From Bacillus atrophaeus (GTDB taxonomy: Bacteria; Bacillota; Bacilli; Bacillales; Bacillaceae), in NCBI RefSeq assembly GCF_001584335.1, contig NZ_LSBB01000022.1, forward strand, positions 1 to 64,000: a DNA stretch of 64,000 bases. The letters run 5' to 3'. The stretch's first letter is position 1. Each line of letters opens with the position of its first letter. Both the position numbers and the translations under genes were made by a program. The notes beneath the pieces were generated by a model. That model worked only from the letters and a program-made list of their open reading frames with translations, made no database searches and was not told the origin of the DNA. This document shows positions 42,532-49,873 of the stretch, piece by piece.

Positions 42532-42640
42532 GGTTTAAGAGGTTGCTTCAGCAACCTCCAAGCAGGCTCGATGCCTGCGTTTCAATCAAGGAAAACCTAA
42601 GTTTTCCGACCATTCGAACGAACGGCTCTTAGAAAAATTC
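42532..42640. repeat. R2 hairpin-chain repeat (module E end)
   Basis: GAGGTTGC / GCAACCTC, GCAGGC / GCCTGC, GGAAAAC / GTTTTCC. Here the last hairpin loop reads CTAA in place of TTTA. 42641-42768 carries no supported gene. Confidence 0.8.
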
Positions 42641-42768
42641 AATAGAGGAGTATGGCGGAAATATCATAGTTTGGATAAGATTGAATTATTGAATTCCAAA
42701 CAAATAAAAGGCTGAAGATATGCTAAAAATTACCGATAGAGAGTATAGGAATGGAAAGAGAGGTAGAC

Positions 42769-43410
42769 ATGAAGAATATAGAGCATATTAAAAAGATGAG
42801 GAACAGTATTCTTTTCTCAGTTGTATGGCGGTTGTTGTTTTTCGTAATATATCCAGCATTTTTAGGGGCTGGACTGCAATTGATTGGAGTTAAGTTGTCT
42901 TCAGAAATGCTGTTTATATTAAGTTTTATTGGTTGTATGATGGTTTGTTTAAGTATAGCTACTCATATAAGTAACCTCGTTAATATAAGAGAAGTTCTAA
43001 AACAGTATGCTTCAATTGAAAGAGAACTTGTTGGGGAGTATTCAATTGATGCTAAAGTTTTGGACGACATGCTTGATAACACCAGGGAAAAGTACCGTCA
43101 TCAAATATCTTTTGACCGTGAATATGACATAGAAGATTTACATACTATTCAAAAGTTGAATAAAGATGATCGAGAAGGTAAGTATTTTGATCAATATCTT
43201 AATCCTGATAATAATGTAAAAGATGAAATCCGTATGGCCATTATTCCGAAACGGACAGCGGAGGCTCTCTTATACTCAGTGTTTAACTCAAAAACTGCAT
43301 TCGGTGTACCCGGAAGGAAGTACTTTCACAAATGGAATATGGCTCGATTAGATGAAGAGTTACTGCCGATGTTCCAAGAGAAAGAAAAAAAAATGAATAA
43401 AACTAATTAG
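42769..43410 (+). CDS. Two-TM membrane protein, 213 aa
   Basis: ATG 42769 (AGAGAGGT upstream); ATG 42751 in the same frame is possible. Two hydrophobic segments (about 14-38 and 48-68) followed by a ~140-residue charged cytoplasmic domain. Not recognised. Confidence 0.65.
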   Translation: MKNIEHIKKMRNSILFSVVWRLLFFVIYPAFLGAGLQLIGVKLSSEMLFILSFIGCMMVCLSIATHISNLVNIREVLKQYASIERELVGEYSIDAKVLDDMLDNTREKYRHQISFDREYDIEDLHTIQKLNKDDREGKYFDQYLNPDNNVKDEIRMAIIPKRTAEALLYSVFNSKTAFGVPGRKYFHKWNMARLDEELLPMFQEKEKKMNKTN

Positions 43411-43417
43411 AGTTTAA

Positions 43418-43448
43418 AGTACCTGAAGGTTTTCAGGTGCTTTTTTTG
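43418..43448 (+). terminator. Intrinsic terminator
   Basis: GTACCTGAA / TTCAGGTGC stem followed by seven T. Confidence 0.88.
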
Positions 43449-43474
43449 TTAGGAAAAACTTTCTTGTATTAAAG

Positions 43475-43500
43475 GAACGTATGTTCTGTTAATATATAAT
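43475..43500 (+). promoter_or_regulatory. LexA (DinR) box and -10 of yolD-uvrX
   Basis: GAACGTATGTTC is a perfect Bacillus SOS box (GAAC-N4-GTTC) at 43475-43486, just before TATAAT at 43495-43500. It predicts LexA repression and DNA-damage induction. Confidence 0.88.
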
Positions 43501-43527
43501 CAAAAAACGTTTAAGGGTGTGGATCAG

Positions 43528-43881
43528 GTGATTAAGGATCGAGGACTAATGAAATGGGCAACTTCTATGATGTTGCCGGAGCACAATGAAATGTTAAAGC
43601 AGCTTAATCTTGAAATGGAAAAAATGAAGCGTCCTGAAAATGATGAACAACAAATTGAAGAAATGGGCCTAACCATTAACGAAGCAAAACAAAGAAACCA
43701 ACTTTTAAGCATCTCCTATTTTAAAAATGGCCATATTTCATCCCTCACAGGCTTTGTAAGCTCTTTTAAGCACATTGAGAGGCAAATGTTAATAAAAACG
43801 AATGACGGGCATATTAAGGCTGTTTCAGTTAATGATTTGATCGAGGTGGAGCTGGCTGAAGGAGAAAAGTTTTATGATTGA
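43528..43881 (+). CDS. YolD-like protein
   Basis: 117 aa from GTG 43528 (43519 also possible). The N-terminal MIKDRGLMKWATSMMLPEHNEML is the YolD family signature. In SPbeta and related elements yolD precedes uvrX in one SOS operon, as here; YolD-like proteins are thought to assist the Y-family polymerase. Overlaps uvrX by 8 bases. Confidence 0.85.
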   Translation: MIKDRGLMKWATSMMLPEHNEMLKQLNLEMEKMKRPENDEQQIEEMGLTINEAKQRNQLLSISYFKNGHISSLTGFVSSFKHIERQMLIKTNDGHIKAVSVNDLIEVELAEGEKFYD

Positions 43882-45139
43882 CTATGATAGCCTTCCTAAA
43901 CGTACTTTTTTGACCGTAGATATGCGCAGCTTTTACGCCAGTGCATCTGCAGTTATGCTTGGCCTCGATCCCATGAAATGCTATCTTGCTGTGGTAGGCG
44001 ATACTGAACGAGCAGGAAGTGTTGTTTTAGCTGCATCACCGGCATTAAAAAAACGATTTGGTATTAAAACAGGTTCCCGCCTTTATGAAATACCAGATCA
44101 TCCTCAGATTCACATTGTAAATCCTCAGATGCGGATGTTTATTAAGCTTTCCACCAATATAACTCATTTGTTTTATCAGTTTGCTGCACCTGAAGATATA
44201 CTCACCTATAGTGTCGATGAAAGCATCCTTCGTTGTGATCATTTGAAGAGACTATGGGGAACACCGATGGATCTGGCGAAAAGAATACAAAATGCAATCT
44301 ACAGAGATTTTGGTGTACCAGCAACCGTAGGCATTGGCCCAAATATGCTGATGTCAAAACTAGCCTTAGACTTAGAAGCGAAGAAAAGCCCTTCAGGAAT
44401 TGCAGAATGGACATATGAAGACGTTCAAACGAAATTATGGCGAGTTCATCCATTATCGAAATTGTGGGGCATAGGAAGGCGTATGGAGAGGAATTTGAAT
44501 CGAATGGGCATTGCCACAGTAGGCCAGCTCGCAAATTACCCCGTGGAGCTTTTAGAAAAACGATTTGGTATTATGGGGAGTCAGCTATATTACCATGCTC
44601 ATGGTGTGGATCTTAGCGAGCTGGGCACGCCTATTAGGCAGGAGCAAATTTCTTTCGGGAAAAGCCAGATATTGTTGAGGGACTACAATGAAGAAGTAGA
44701 AATTAAATCAGTCATATTAGAAATGTGTGAGGAAGTGGCTAGACGGGCTAGAAAGGCTAAAAAGGCAGGCCGAACCATTTATTTAGGAGTAGGTTATAGT
44801 CAAACAGTAGGCGGAGGTGGCTTTCATCGGTCTTTAACAATAGAACAACCAACTAATATCACGATGCAACTTTATAAAGCGTGCCTTGTTTTATTTAAGA
44901 GGTTCTACCAAGGGCAAACGGTAAGGAGCTTGTCTGTTACATTGGGTAATGTCGTAGATGATAACCAATTTCAGATGTCTCTCTTTGAAAAAAATGGTGA
45001 AAAGGAACGTCAACTTGGCCATGTTATGGATTCCATTAGGGAAAAATACGGCTCAGATGCGATTTTAAGAGCTGTTTCTTATACAACAGCTGGAACTGCA
45101 TTAAAACGAGCTAAGCTTGTCGGCGGGCACCAGGCGTAA
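43874..45139 (+). CDS. uvrX: Y-family DNA polymerase UvrX (UmuC-like)
   Basis: 421 aa. Catalytic motifs TVDMRSFYAS (Asp) and YSVDES (Asp-Glu), helix-hairpin-helix LWGIGRRMERNLNRMGI, and a C-terminal QMSLF clamp-binding motif. Translesion synthesis past damage under SOS control from the LexA box upstream. Common on Bacillus phages and plasmids. Confidence 0.93.
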   Translation: MIDYDSLPKRTFLTVDMRSFYASASAVMLGLDPMKCYLAVVGDTERAGSVVLAASPALKKRFGIKTGSRLYEIPDHPQIHIVNPQMRMFIKLSTNITHLFYQFAAPEDILTYSVDESILRCDHLKRLWGTPMDLAKRIQNAIYRDFGVPATVGIGPNMLMSKLALDLEAKKSPSGIAEWTYEDVQTKLWRVHPLSKLWGIGRRMERNLNRMGIATVGQLANYPVELLEKRFGIMGSQLYYHAHGVDLSELGTPIRQEQISFGKSQILLRDYNEEVEIKSVILEMCEEVARRARKAKKAGRTIYLGVGYSQTVGGGGFHRSLTIEQPTNITMQLYKACLVLFKRFYQGQTVRSLSVTLGNVVDDNQFQMSLFEKNGEKERQLGHVMDSIREKYGSDAILRAVSYTTAGTALKRAKLVGGHQA

Positions 45140-45207
45140 TTCAAACAGTACAGGTAGAAGAATCTATGTAAATAGCAAACGTCACTATTAAAATTTCAGA
45201 TTCAAAA

Positions 45208-45237
45208 AAGGCCTGAAGTAAATTATCCAGGCCTTTT
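45208..45237 (-). terminator. Terminator, mainly for minus-strand RNA
   Basis: AAGGCCTG / CAGGCCTT stem; the minus-strand side is followed by TTTTTTG, the plus-strand side by TTTTAAAA. It could end both uvrX mRNA and the antisense RNA starting near 45401. Confidence 0.7.
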
Positions 45238-45266
45238 AAAAAAAAAACAAAAAAGAAGATTTCCAC

Positions 45267-45326
45267 TTGAAATCTCTTAAAAGTTGTGATATAATAATAT
45301 GTAAGTAGGCGTATGCCTTTTTTTAA
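45267..45326 (+). promoter_or_regulatory. Plus-strand promoter with start-proximal hairpin
   Basis: TTGAAA-17-TATAAT (45267-45295), strong match. About 8 bases after the predicted start comes AGGCGTATGCCT plus seven T (45307-45325), a small terminator or attenuator. Leader for the 52-aa gene at 45551. Confidence 0.75.
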
Positions 45327-45407
45327 ATCACTTTTCTGTTTGATGATACGGGAATATCATCATCAGTTATGATGTGTTGATGATTAGTCAACATCGTTAC
45401 ATTGACT

Positions 45408-45436
45408 ATAATATCTCACAACTTTACTGTTGTCAA
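45408..45436 (-). promoter_or_regulatory. Minus-strand promoter facing the 52-aa gene leader
   Basis: TTGACA-17-TATTAT on the minus strand; predicted start ~45401. The RNA would run towards the terminator at 45208 (~195 nt) and be antisense to the leader of the 52-aa gene. Confidence 0.7.
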
Positions 45437-45550
45437 CTATGCGTATGGAAAAAAGATTTTTGGCAATATATTACATACTGATTTGCAGATTTGATGATTT
45501 CAAAAAGTGCATATGCTCCTGCTTAAAATTTTTATAAGGAGTGATGCACA

Positions 45551-45709
45551 GTGTGCAAAGTTACTATCCATTACAGAAAGCCTCATAAGGTGAGAGGTCA
45601 TTTTAGAAATTGTAAGGGAGGACGTGTTTGGATTCCCGAACACGAAAGGGCAGGAACCTGGGTCAATGACCATTGTTACCTAGGATTCTCCCCTAACCTT
45701 CCAAGTTAA
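45551..45709 (+). CDS. Small basic protein, 52 aa
   Basis: GTG 45551 after AAGGAGTGATGC. Soluble, with Cys2, Cys21 and Cys43 and several His (HYRKPHKVRGHFRNC), so metal binding is possible. Closed by a terminator. Preceded by a 250-nt leader with convergent promoters. Not recognised. Confidence 0.62.
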   Translation: MCKVTIHYRKPHKVRGHFRNCKGGRVWIPEHERAGTWVNDHCYLGFSPNLPS

Positions 45710-45714
45710 AACTG

Positions 45715-45736
45715 AAGGCCCTGTAAAGGGCCTTTC
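45715..45736 (+). terminator. Terminator after the 52-aa gene
   Basis: AAGGCCC / GGGCCTT stem with a short, weak T run. Confidence 0.65.
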
Positions 45737-45827
45737 TGAAAACTGTTTCCGCGCTTTGTTTTTTGGCAGCTTAACAGCTGCCTTCAACTATATTTTAAAA
45801 CTGGTATGGGATTTCAATTGTTAGACA

Positions 45828-45836
45828 TGATATACT
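45828..45836 (+). promoter_or_regulatory. Extended -10 promoter of the 106-aa secreted protein
   Basis: TGATATACT; no good -35 seen. Confidence 0.5.
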
Positions 45837-45876
45837 CGTTAGGAAGATATTTACTGGAAACAAAGGAGGCGGTTAA

Positions 45877-46197
45877 ATGAAAAAGAAATTTATTGGATTC
45901 TTGGTCTTAGCTTCTTTTTTGTTGATGTTTAATACGGCTTCATATGCAAGTGACACAGATGAAAAATCAACTGAAAAATCAACTGCTGAATTGTTGGAAA
46001 GTGTTTGGGATGAATTTGGATTATTTAGTTTTGAAATTGGACAAACAGATCCGGCAATTACAATTGGCATGGATCAAACCAAAAGTGAAGCAAAGCTTCG
46101 TGAATATTTAAATGATAATCTGTCTGAAGAAGCAAAGAAAAAATATGACGTTTATATTTTCAAAGATGATATTAATAAGTTGGAAAAAGAACATTAA
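45877..46197 (+). CDS. Secreted protein, 106 aa
   Basis: AAAGGAGGCGG before the ATG. Clear signal peptide (KKK, hydrophobic core, cleavage near SYA-S). Mature part ~80 aa, acidic. Function unknown. Confidence 0.72.
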   Translation: MKKKFIGFLVLASFLLMFNTASYASDTDEKSTEKSTAELLESVWDEFGLFSFEIGQTDPAITIGMDQTKSEAKLREYLNDNLSEEAKKKYDVYIFKDDINKLEKEH

Positions 46198-46210
46198 AAG
46201 TATTTGCAAG

Positions 46211-46243
46211 AAAAAAGCAGACCTTAATGGGTCTGCTTTTTTA
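46211..46243. terminator. Bidirectional terminator
   Basis: AAAAGCAGACC / GGTCTGCTTTT flanked by A and T runs on both sides; shared by two convergent genes. Confidence 0.85.
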
Positions 46244-46252
46244 ATATCAAAA

Positions 46253-46867
46253 TTAGTTGTACCATAAAGTAGCTTGTTTAATTGTAATTAATTTACCGCC
46301 ACTTGATGTGAATTTGATTCGATAGCTTTTACCTTTTTTTAAATTCCAATTTAGATGAAATTGGCCTTTCCATCCACCAGGTATTGAAACTTTTTGGGCT
46401 TGACCAGCAGGCCCTTTTTTTCCCTCGTAATGTGCGGCTACAGAAAATGCTTTTGCTGTTCCTTTATACGTTATGAGGAGGGTACTTGGATCTTTATAAG
46501 CTTTTCCATATATTCCTGGTCCACCACCAAGCCAAATGTAATTGCTAAAATCGAAGTATCCTGATGAGTATGATTTTTTCAATATTTTTATTGGATTATC
46601 TTCAGACTGCTCTTCTGTGAGTCTAATCATGCCTTTCAGCTGTTCCGTTGTATAAGGATGAATCTCTTTATTATTTTCATCGAAAATTTTGATTTGAGAT
46701 GCAATTTCTTCTTTCTTTGCCTCAATTTCTTCCTGTGACAGAACTTTTGTCTCAATAGGAGAGGATGCCTTTACCTCTGCTGCCTCTGCTTTGCTTGTTC
46801 CCATAAAATCAAAAAGCGAAATACCCAAAACAGTTGCTATTGACCAATACTTCAAGTTTGCTTTCAT
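46253..46867 (-). CDS. Secreted protein, 204 aa
   Basis: Signal peptide (MKANLKYWSIATVLGISLF..., cleavage near AEA-A). Propeptide-like Glu/Lys-rich stretch (~35-95), then a C-terminal Gly/aromatic-rich beta domain (~105-204). The layout resembles exported antimicrobial or surface-binding proteins; not recognised. GGAGTC upstream of the ATG. Confidence 0.68.
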   Translation of the reverse strand: MKANLKYWSIATVLGISLFDFMGTSKAEAAEVKASSPIETKVLSQEEIEAKKEEIASQIKIFDENNKEIHPYTTEQLKGMIRLTEEQSEDNPIKILKKSYSSGYFDFSNYIWLGGGPGIYGKAYKDPSTLLITYKGTAKAFSVAAHYEGKKGPAGQAQKVSIPGGWKGQFHLNWNLKKGKSYRIKFTSSGGKLITIKQATLWYN

Positions 46868-47039
46868 ATTGCATGACTCCTTTATTCATTTTTTTAGATT
46901 ACCGGTTGAACTTTTCTTATGATTTCTCACTGGTGAAATTAGAAATTTACTGAAGAATTCTATGGAGTACAGATACATCTGATGATTTGAGCCAGTAATG
47001 GTAGGAAGCTATTCTTGAAGTTTTAGGATCTTTCGAAAC

Positions 47040-47275
47040 GGCTCAATCAGCAAAATAGCAGGAATAAACGGAAACCATAATTTGAAACCTAAATTAGCTG
47101 ATGTTATTACCCTTTTAATTTTTTATCAAGACAAATTTCCCCTCCTTGAATGATAATACAAAGCAAAACTACCATATATATTAGATGTTTTACAACAAAA
47201 GACACCAAAATATTTGAAAATTATCTATTTTTCTACATTTTTGCGCATGATTATATTATTTATGTACATATTTTC
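47040..47275 (-). pseudogene. Decayed copy of the 129-aa secreted protein gene and its upstream region
   Basis: Upstream sequence at ~47150-47275 matches 48595-48720 (ACCATA, TACAACAAA, TTTTCTACATTT, GCGCATGATTA). Downstream, GGAGG then TTGATAAAAAATTAAAAGG... aligns to the signal-peptide codons of the 48574 gene but has stops. 46870-47040 holds nothing else I can support. Confidence 0.55.
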
Positions 47276-47279
47276 TCCG

Positions 47280-47455
47280 AGGCAGCGGTGCCGGGTGATA
47301 TGCAGCTGAGGGAAGAGATCGATGCCTGGCTTCCGGAAGCCCCGGCTGCAGCTGAATGTGAGATCCGGATGTATCCGGAAATCAGGAAGCGAGGCGCGGC
47401 GGCACTGGTGATGTGGCAGCTGAAGGAAGAGATCGATGCCTGGCATTGCGAATCA
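47280..47455. repeat. GC-rich CAGCTG repeat, copy 3 of 3
   Basis: Two tandem units GCAGCTGAGGGAAGAGATCG / GCAGCTGAAGGAAGAGATCG each followed by ATGCCTGGC, plus ATCCGGA units. The clearest copy of this family. Confidence 0.75.
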
Positions 47456-47470
47456 GAACTATTTGATCAT

Positions 47471-47497
47471 AAAAAAGAACCAGGAGCTGCTGGTTCT
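47471..47497 (-). terminator. Terminator of the VanZ-like gene
   Basis: Minus strand AGAACCAG / CTGGTTCT followed by six T. Confidence 0.85.
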
Positions 47498-47525
47498 CAT
47501 TGATTTACGGCCATTAATACGGCTT

Positions 47526-48152
47526 TTATATATGTTTTCGTACTTTTTGTTTCTTCGGCGAATTGTCAGTGCTGTCCACTTCAAATAGCTCCTGCCTAAC
47601 CATTGGATAAACGAATTTATAAAATAGATATCCAATAGCAGAGCCTAAAGTGTTTAATATAAGATCATCTACATCAAAGCTTCGATATGTGAGTCCAATC
47701 ACTGATGAAATGGTAAACTGTGAGGTTTCTATGATGAGTGAAGCAATAAACCCAGCGATAATAACACGCTTTGCTTGTCTCATTCTTTTGAAAAGAAGAG
47801 GAAGAAAACATCCTAAAGGGAACAAGAGTATTATATTTCCGCCGAGTTGATATACAGTAACGGATAAACTTGAGCCTGTTAATGCGTCCATAATAGTGTT
47901 AAAAGGTATGAGGTTATTAGTTTCTTGGAAGCCTTCTGCGGCTCTGTCATGAATTAATAAAGGGTCAGTTGGAATCGGAAATAGAGTCATACATATAACG
48001 CCTATGAGATAAACAAAAGCAGCAAGTACATAAATGCTTTTTTCAATTGTGTATCTCGGTTTTTTTAAGACGAAAACAGCAAATAAGCGATAAACAATAA
48101 ACAAAACATAAGCAGAAACACCGTACGGGATAATAAAACTATTAAGTAACAC
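47526..48152 (-). CDS. VanZ-like membrane protein, 208 aa
   Basis: GTG 48152 after AGGGTGATA. Five hydrophobic segments; TLFPIP, NLIPF and DVDDLILNTLGSAIGY are VanZ-family signatures. VanZ-like proteins can give low glycopeptide or lipoglycopeptide tolerance; substrate here unknown. Confidence 0.82.
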   Translation of the reverse strand: MLLNSFIIPYGVSAYVLFIVYRLFAVFVLKKPRYTIEKSIYVLAAFVYLIGVICMTLFPIPTDPLLIHDRAAEGFQETNNLIPFNTIMDALTGSSLSVTVYQLGGNIILLFPLGCFLPLLFKRMRQAKRVIIAGFIASLIIETSQFTISSVIGLTYRSFDVDDLILNTLGSAIGYLFYKFVYPMVRQELFEVDSTDNSPKKQKVRKHI

Positions 48153-48184
48153 AATATCACCCTATTCTTTTAATAAGCTGCTAC

Positions 48185-48574
48185 TTAATTGTAAATGTCC
48201 CCATATCCTCCTGTCGATGCTCCATTATTCTTCTTTTTCATAATAAAATAGAATTTTCCTTTAGTTTTATTTCCATAACTGTTTGTAGTTGAACCGTTTT
48301 GAGAGAACTTTTTAGAGCCGAGATATTTAGCTTTCCCTTTTTTCTGTTTTCGATATAGTTCAATGTTAAAAGTACCGCCTTTATCGCCTGTATCAGCATG
48401 CGTATTAATTTTAATGCTACTAGCGCCGCGGCTGTATGTTTTAGAAGTAACTTGATGTTTAAACTCAAACCAAAAATCATGCTTTGATGCAGCAAAAGCA
48501 GCTGGCGCAGTTACAGGGAGTAGTAATGTGAAACTTAAAGCTGATGAGACTAGAACCTTTTTAATCTTCTTCAT
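48185..48574 (-). CDS. Secreted protein, 129 aa
   Basis: ATG 48574 with AAAGGAGG upstream (the longer frame to 48604 is not needed). Strong signal peptide ending at AFA-A. Mature part is basic with Lys/Gly/Ser-rich beta-like sequence. A decayed copy lies at 47040-47275. Function unknown. Confidence 0.72.
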   Translation of the reverse strand: MKKIKKVLVSSALSFTLLLPVTAPAAFAASKHDFWFEFKHQVTSKTYSRGASSIKINTHADTGDKGGTFNIELYRKQKKGKAKYLGSKKFSQNGSTTNSYGNKTKGKFYFIMKKKNNGASTGGYGDIYN

Positions 48575-48814
48575 GTTAATTCCTCCTTTAATATGGTAAT
48601 CCAAAACAAAATTACCATAGAAATTAAGCGGTTACAACAAAGAATATCAAAATAATTGAATATTCACTAATTTTCTACATTTTATGTGCATAATTACATA
48701 TTTTATGTGCATATTCACTATAAGAAGAATGATATAAGAGCCACCGGCTTATAGGAGTTAGTATGTAGTGATCAAGCCTGCCACTTTTAATTGGTTTGTA
48801 CATATTTTGAAGGG

Positions 48815-48873
48815 TTACAGAATAACATAGTAACAGATGAAAACTGTTACGGTGTTACAGTGTTAGTGGGATA
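48815..48873 (+). promoter_or_regulatory. GTAACAG/CTGTTAC operator array of the RHH gene
   Basis: GGTTACAG, AGTAACAG, CTGTTACGG, TGTTACAG and TGTTAGTGGG within 60 bp. It shares GTTACAGTGTTAGTGGG-like sequence with 24256-24272. Likely site of autoregulation by the RHH protein. Confidence 0.6.
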
Positions 48874-48914
48874 ATCTCAAGTAAGCTGATATTTAGTTGG
48901 GGGGAGAAGACGGT

Positions 48915-49187
48915 ATGAAGAAGAAAACGACTAACCAGGTCGAAGAAAGAAAAGTACGTTCGGATAAAAAAACACGAGTTAATCCTTCATTGGATTCAGA
49001 TACACATCAAAAGCTGAAGAAGCTGGCCATTTCCTGTGATATGACAAAGACACAGTTAGCGGCTGAGATTCTTAAAATGGCTCTCAACAATGAGAGTGTA
49101 ATTGACTGGTATCAAAAAAAATACAACAAAGACGATTCATATAGAATTATCCTTGCCCGTATTAATGGTGAGTTGCATTATTCTTAA
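48915..49187 (+). CDS. Ribbon-helix-helix-like regulator, 90 aa
   Basis: ATG 48915 after GGGGGGAGAAG. Basic N-terminal arm, then TRVNPSLDSDTHQKLKKLAISC and TKTQLAAEILKMAL: strand-helix-helix of the RHH fold. The related plasmid p576 uses an RHH repressor (Reg576) to control establishment genes; the shared operators here make that role plausible. Stop codon overlaps that of the convergent 42-aa gene. Confidence 0.65.
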   Translation: MKKKTTNQVEERKVRSDKKTRVNPSLDSDTHQKLKKLAISCDMTKTQLAAEILKMALNNESVIDWYQKKYNKDDSYRIILARINGELHYS

Positions 49188-49312
49188 CCAACTTTCCCCC
49201 AAGTGCGGCCGATTTTCTTCCAGAGTTTAAAACAACTAGAGCATAGTTTATGTTTCTCTATATATTTTTCTTTTGACATCCTTACCGTTTTACCACAATG
49301 CTTGCATTTCAT
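49184..49312 (-). CDS. Small zinc-ribbon protein, 42 aa
   Basis: GGGAGGTCATAAA precedes ATG 49312. CKHC (residues 3-6) and CSSC (24-27) form two knuckles; the rest is Lys-rich. Tail-to-tail with the RHH gene, with stop codons overlapping by 2 bases. Probably nucleic-acid binding; not recognised. Confidence 0.65.
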   Translation of the reverse strand: MKCKHCGKTVRMSKEKYIEKHKLCSSCFKLWKKIGRTWGKVG

Positions 49313-49450
49313 TTTATGACCTCCCTTAGTAGTATCAGCATTGACAAAAAAACGGAATTTATACAGATTAATTGTATTCTAATGTTGCTCAGAGCGTTTG
49401 TGTTGCAACTAAATTAAGTTTGACTTGTAACCCCTAATTAAATGGCACAT

Positions 49451-49480
49451 AAAAAGAGCCTAGATTATTCTAGGCTCTTA
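49451..49480 (-). terminator. Terminator of the alp7A-alp7R operon
   Basis: Minus strand AAGAGCCTAGA / TCTAGGCTCTT followed by TTTTT; overlaps the alp7R stop. Confidence 0.85.
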
Positions 49481-49873
49481 AAAATCATAGTCGTATTCTT
49501 CTTCAATCGTTCCAGTGATTTTCTCAGTGATTAACTGACCTTCTTCAATCGTTTCTGAAGTCGGCTTAGTCTCAGGTGTTTTGTGTTCTACGTATATCGA
49601 TCCCTGATCAATTTTCTTCCTCAAATCACGAAATTCTTTCTTCATTTCTTCTCTCATGGCAATTAATTCATCATGAACATGACGATCTTTTTCTCTATTT
49701 TGCTGTTCGTTTTTCTGTTGTTGCATGTCTCTTTCTATTAGTTGGAAAGCATACTCTCGAAAGTTTCCCTTCTCACTGACCTGCTCAATTACGAAATTGT
49801 ACATTTCATCAGACATTTGTGTTGTTCGGACATTAAAGAGTGGAACTCTTTTGCTGTTTCCCATTTCTATCAC
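49478..49873 (-). CDS. alp7R: Partition DNA-binding protein (Alp7R/ParR-like)
   Basis: 131 aa, second gene of the partition operon, one base after alp7A. The N-terminal TTQMSDEMYNFVIEQVSEKG...AFQLIERDM fits a small RHH DNA-binding domain; the middle is a Gln/Glu/Lys coiled coil. Alp7R of pLS20 binds the alp7C site and controls transcription and Alp7A dynamics. Confidence 0.78.
   Translation of the reverse strand: MIEMGNSKRVPLFNVRTTQMSDEMYNFVIEQVSEKGNFREYAFQLIERDMQQQKNEQQNREKDRHVHDELIAMREEMKKEFRDLRKKIDQGSIYVEHKTPETKPTSETIEEGQLITEKITGTIEEEYDYDF

Noticed and set aside
27764..42640. R1/R2 as insertion sequences or a CRISPR array
   Set aside because: No transposase, no terminal inverted repeats or target duplications, and no short regularly spaced repeats with unique spacers. 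Copies are tied to operon starts and ends.
47150..47503. 117-aa plus-strand frame over the GC-rich repeat
   Set aside because: Covers a noncoding upstream region and tandem CAGCTG units; no ribosome site and composition unlike other genes.
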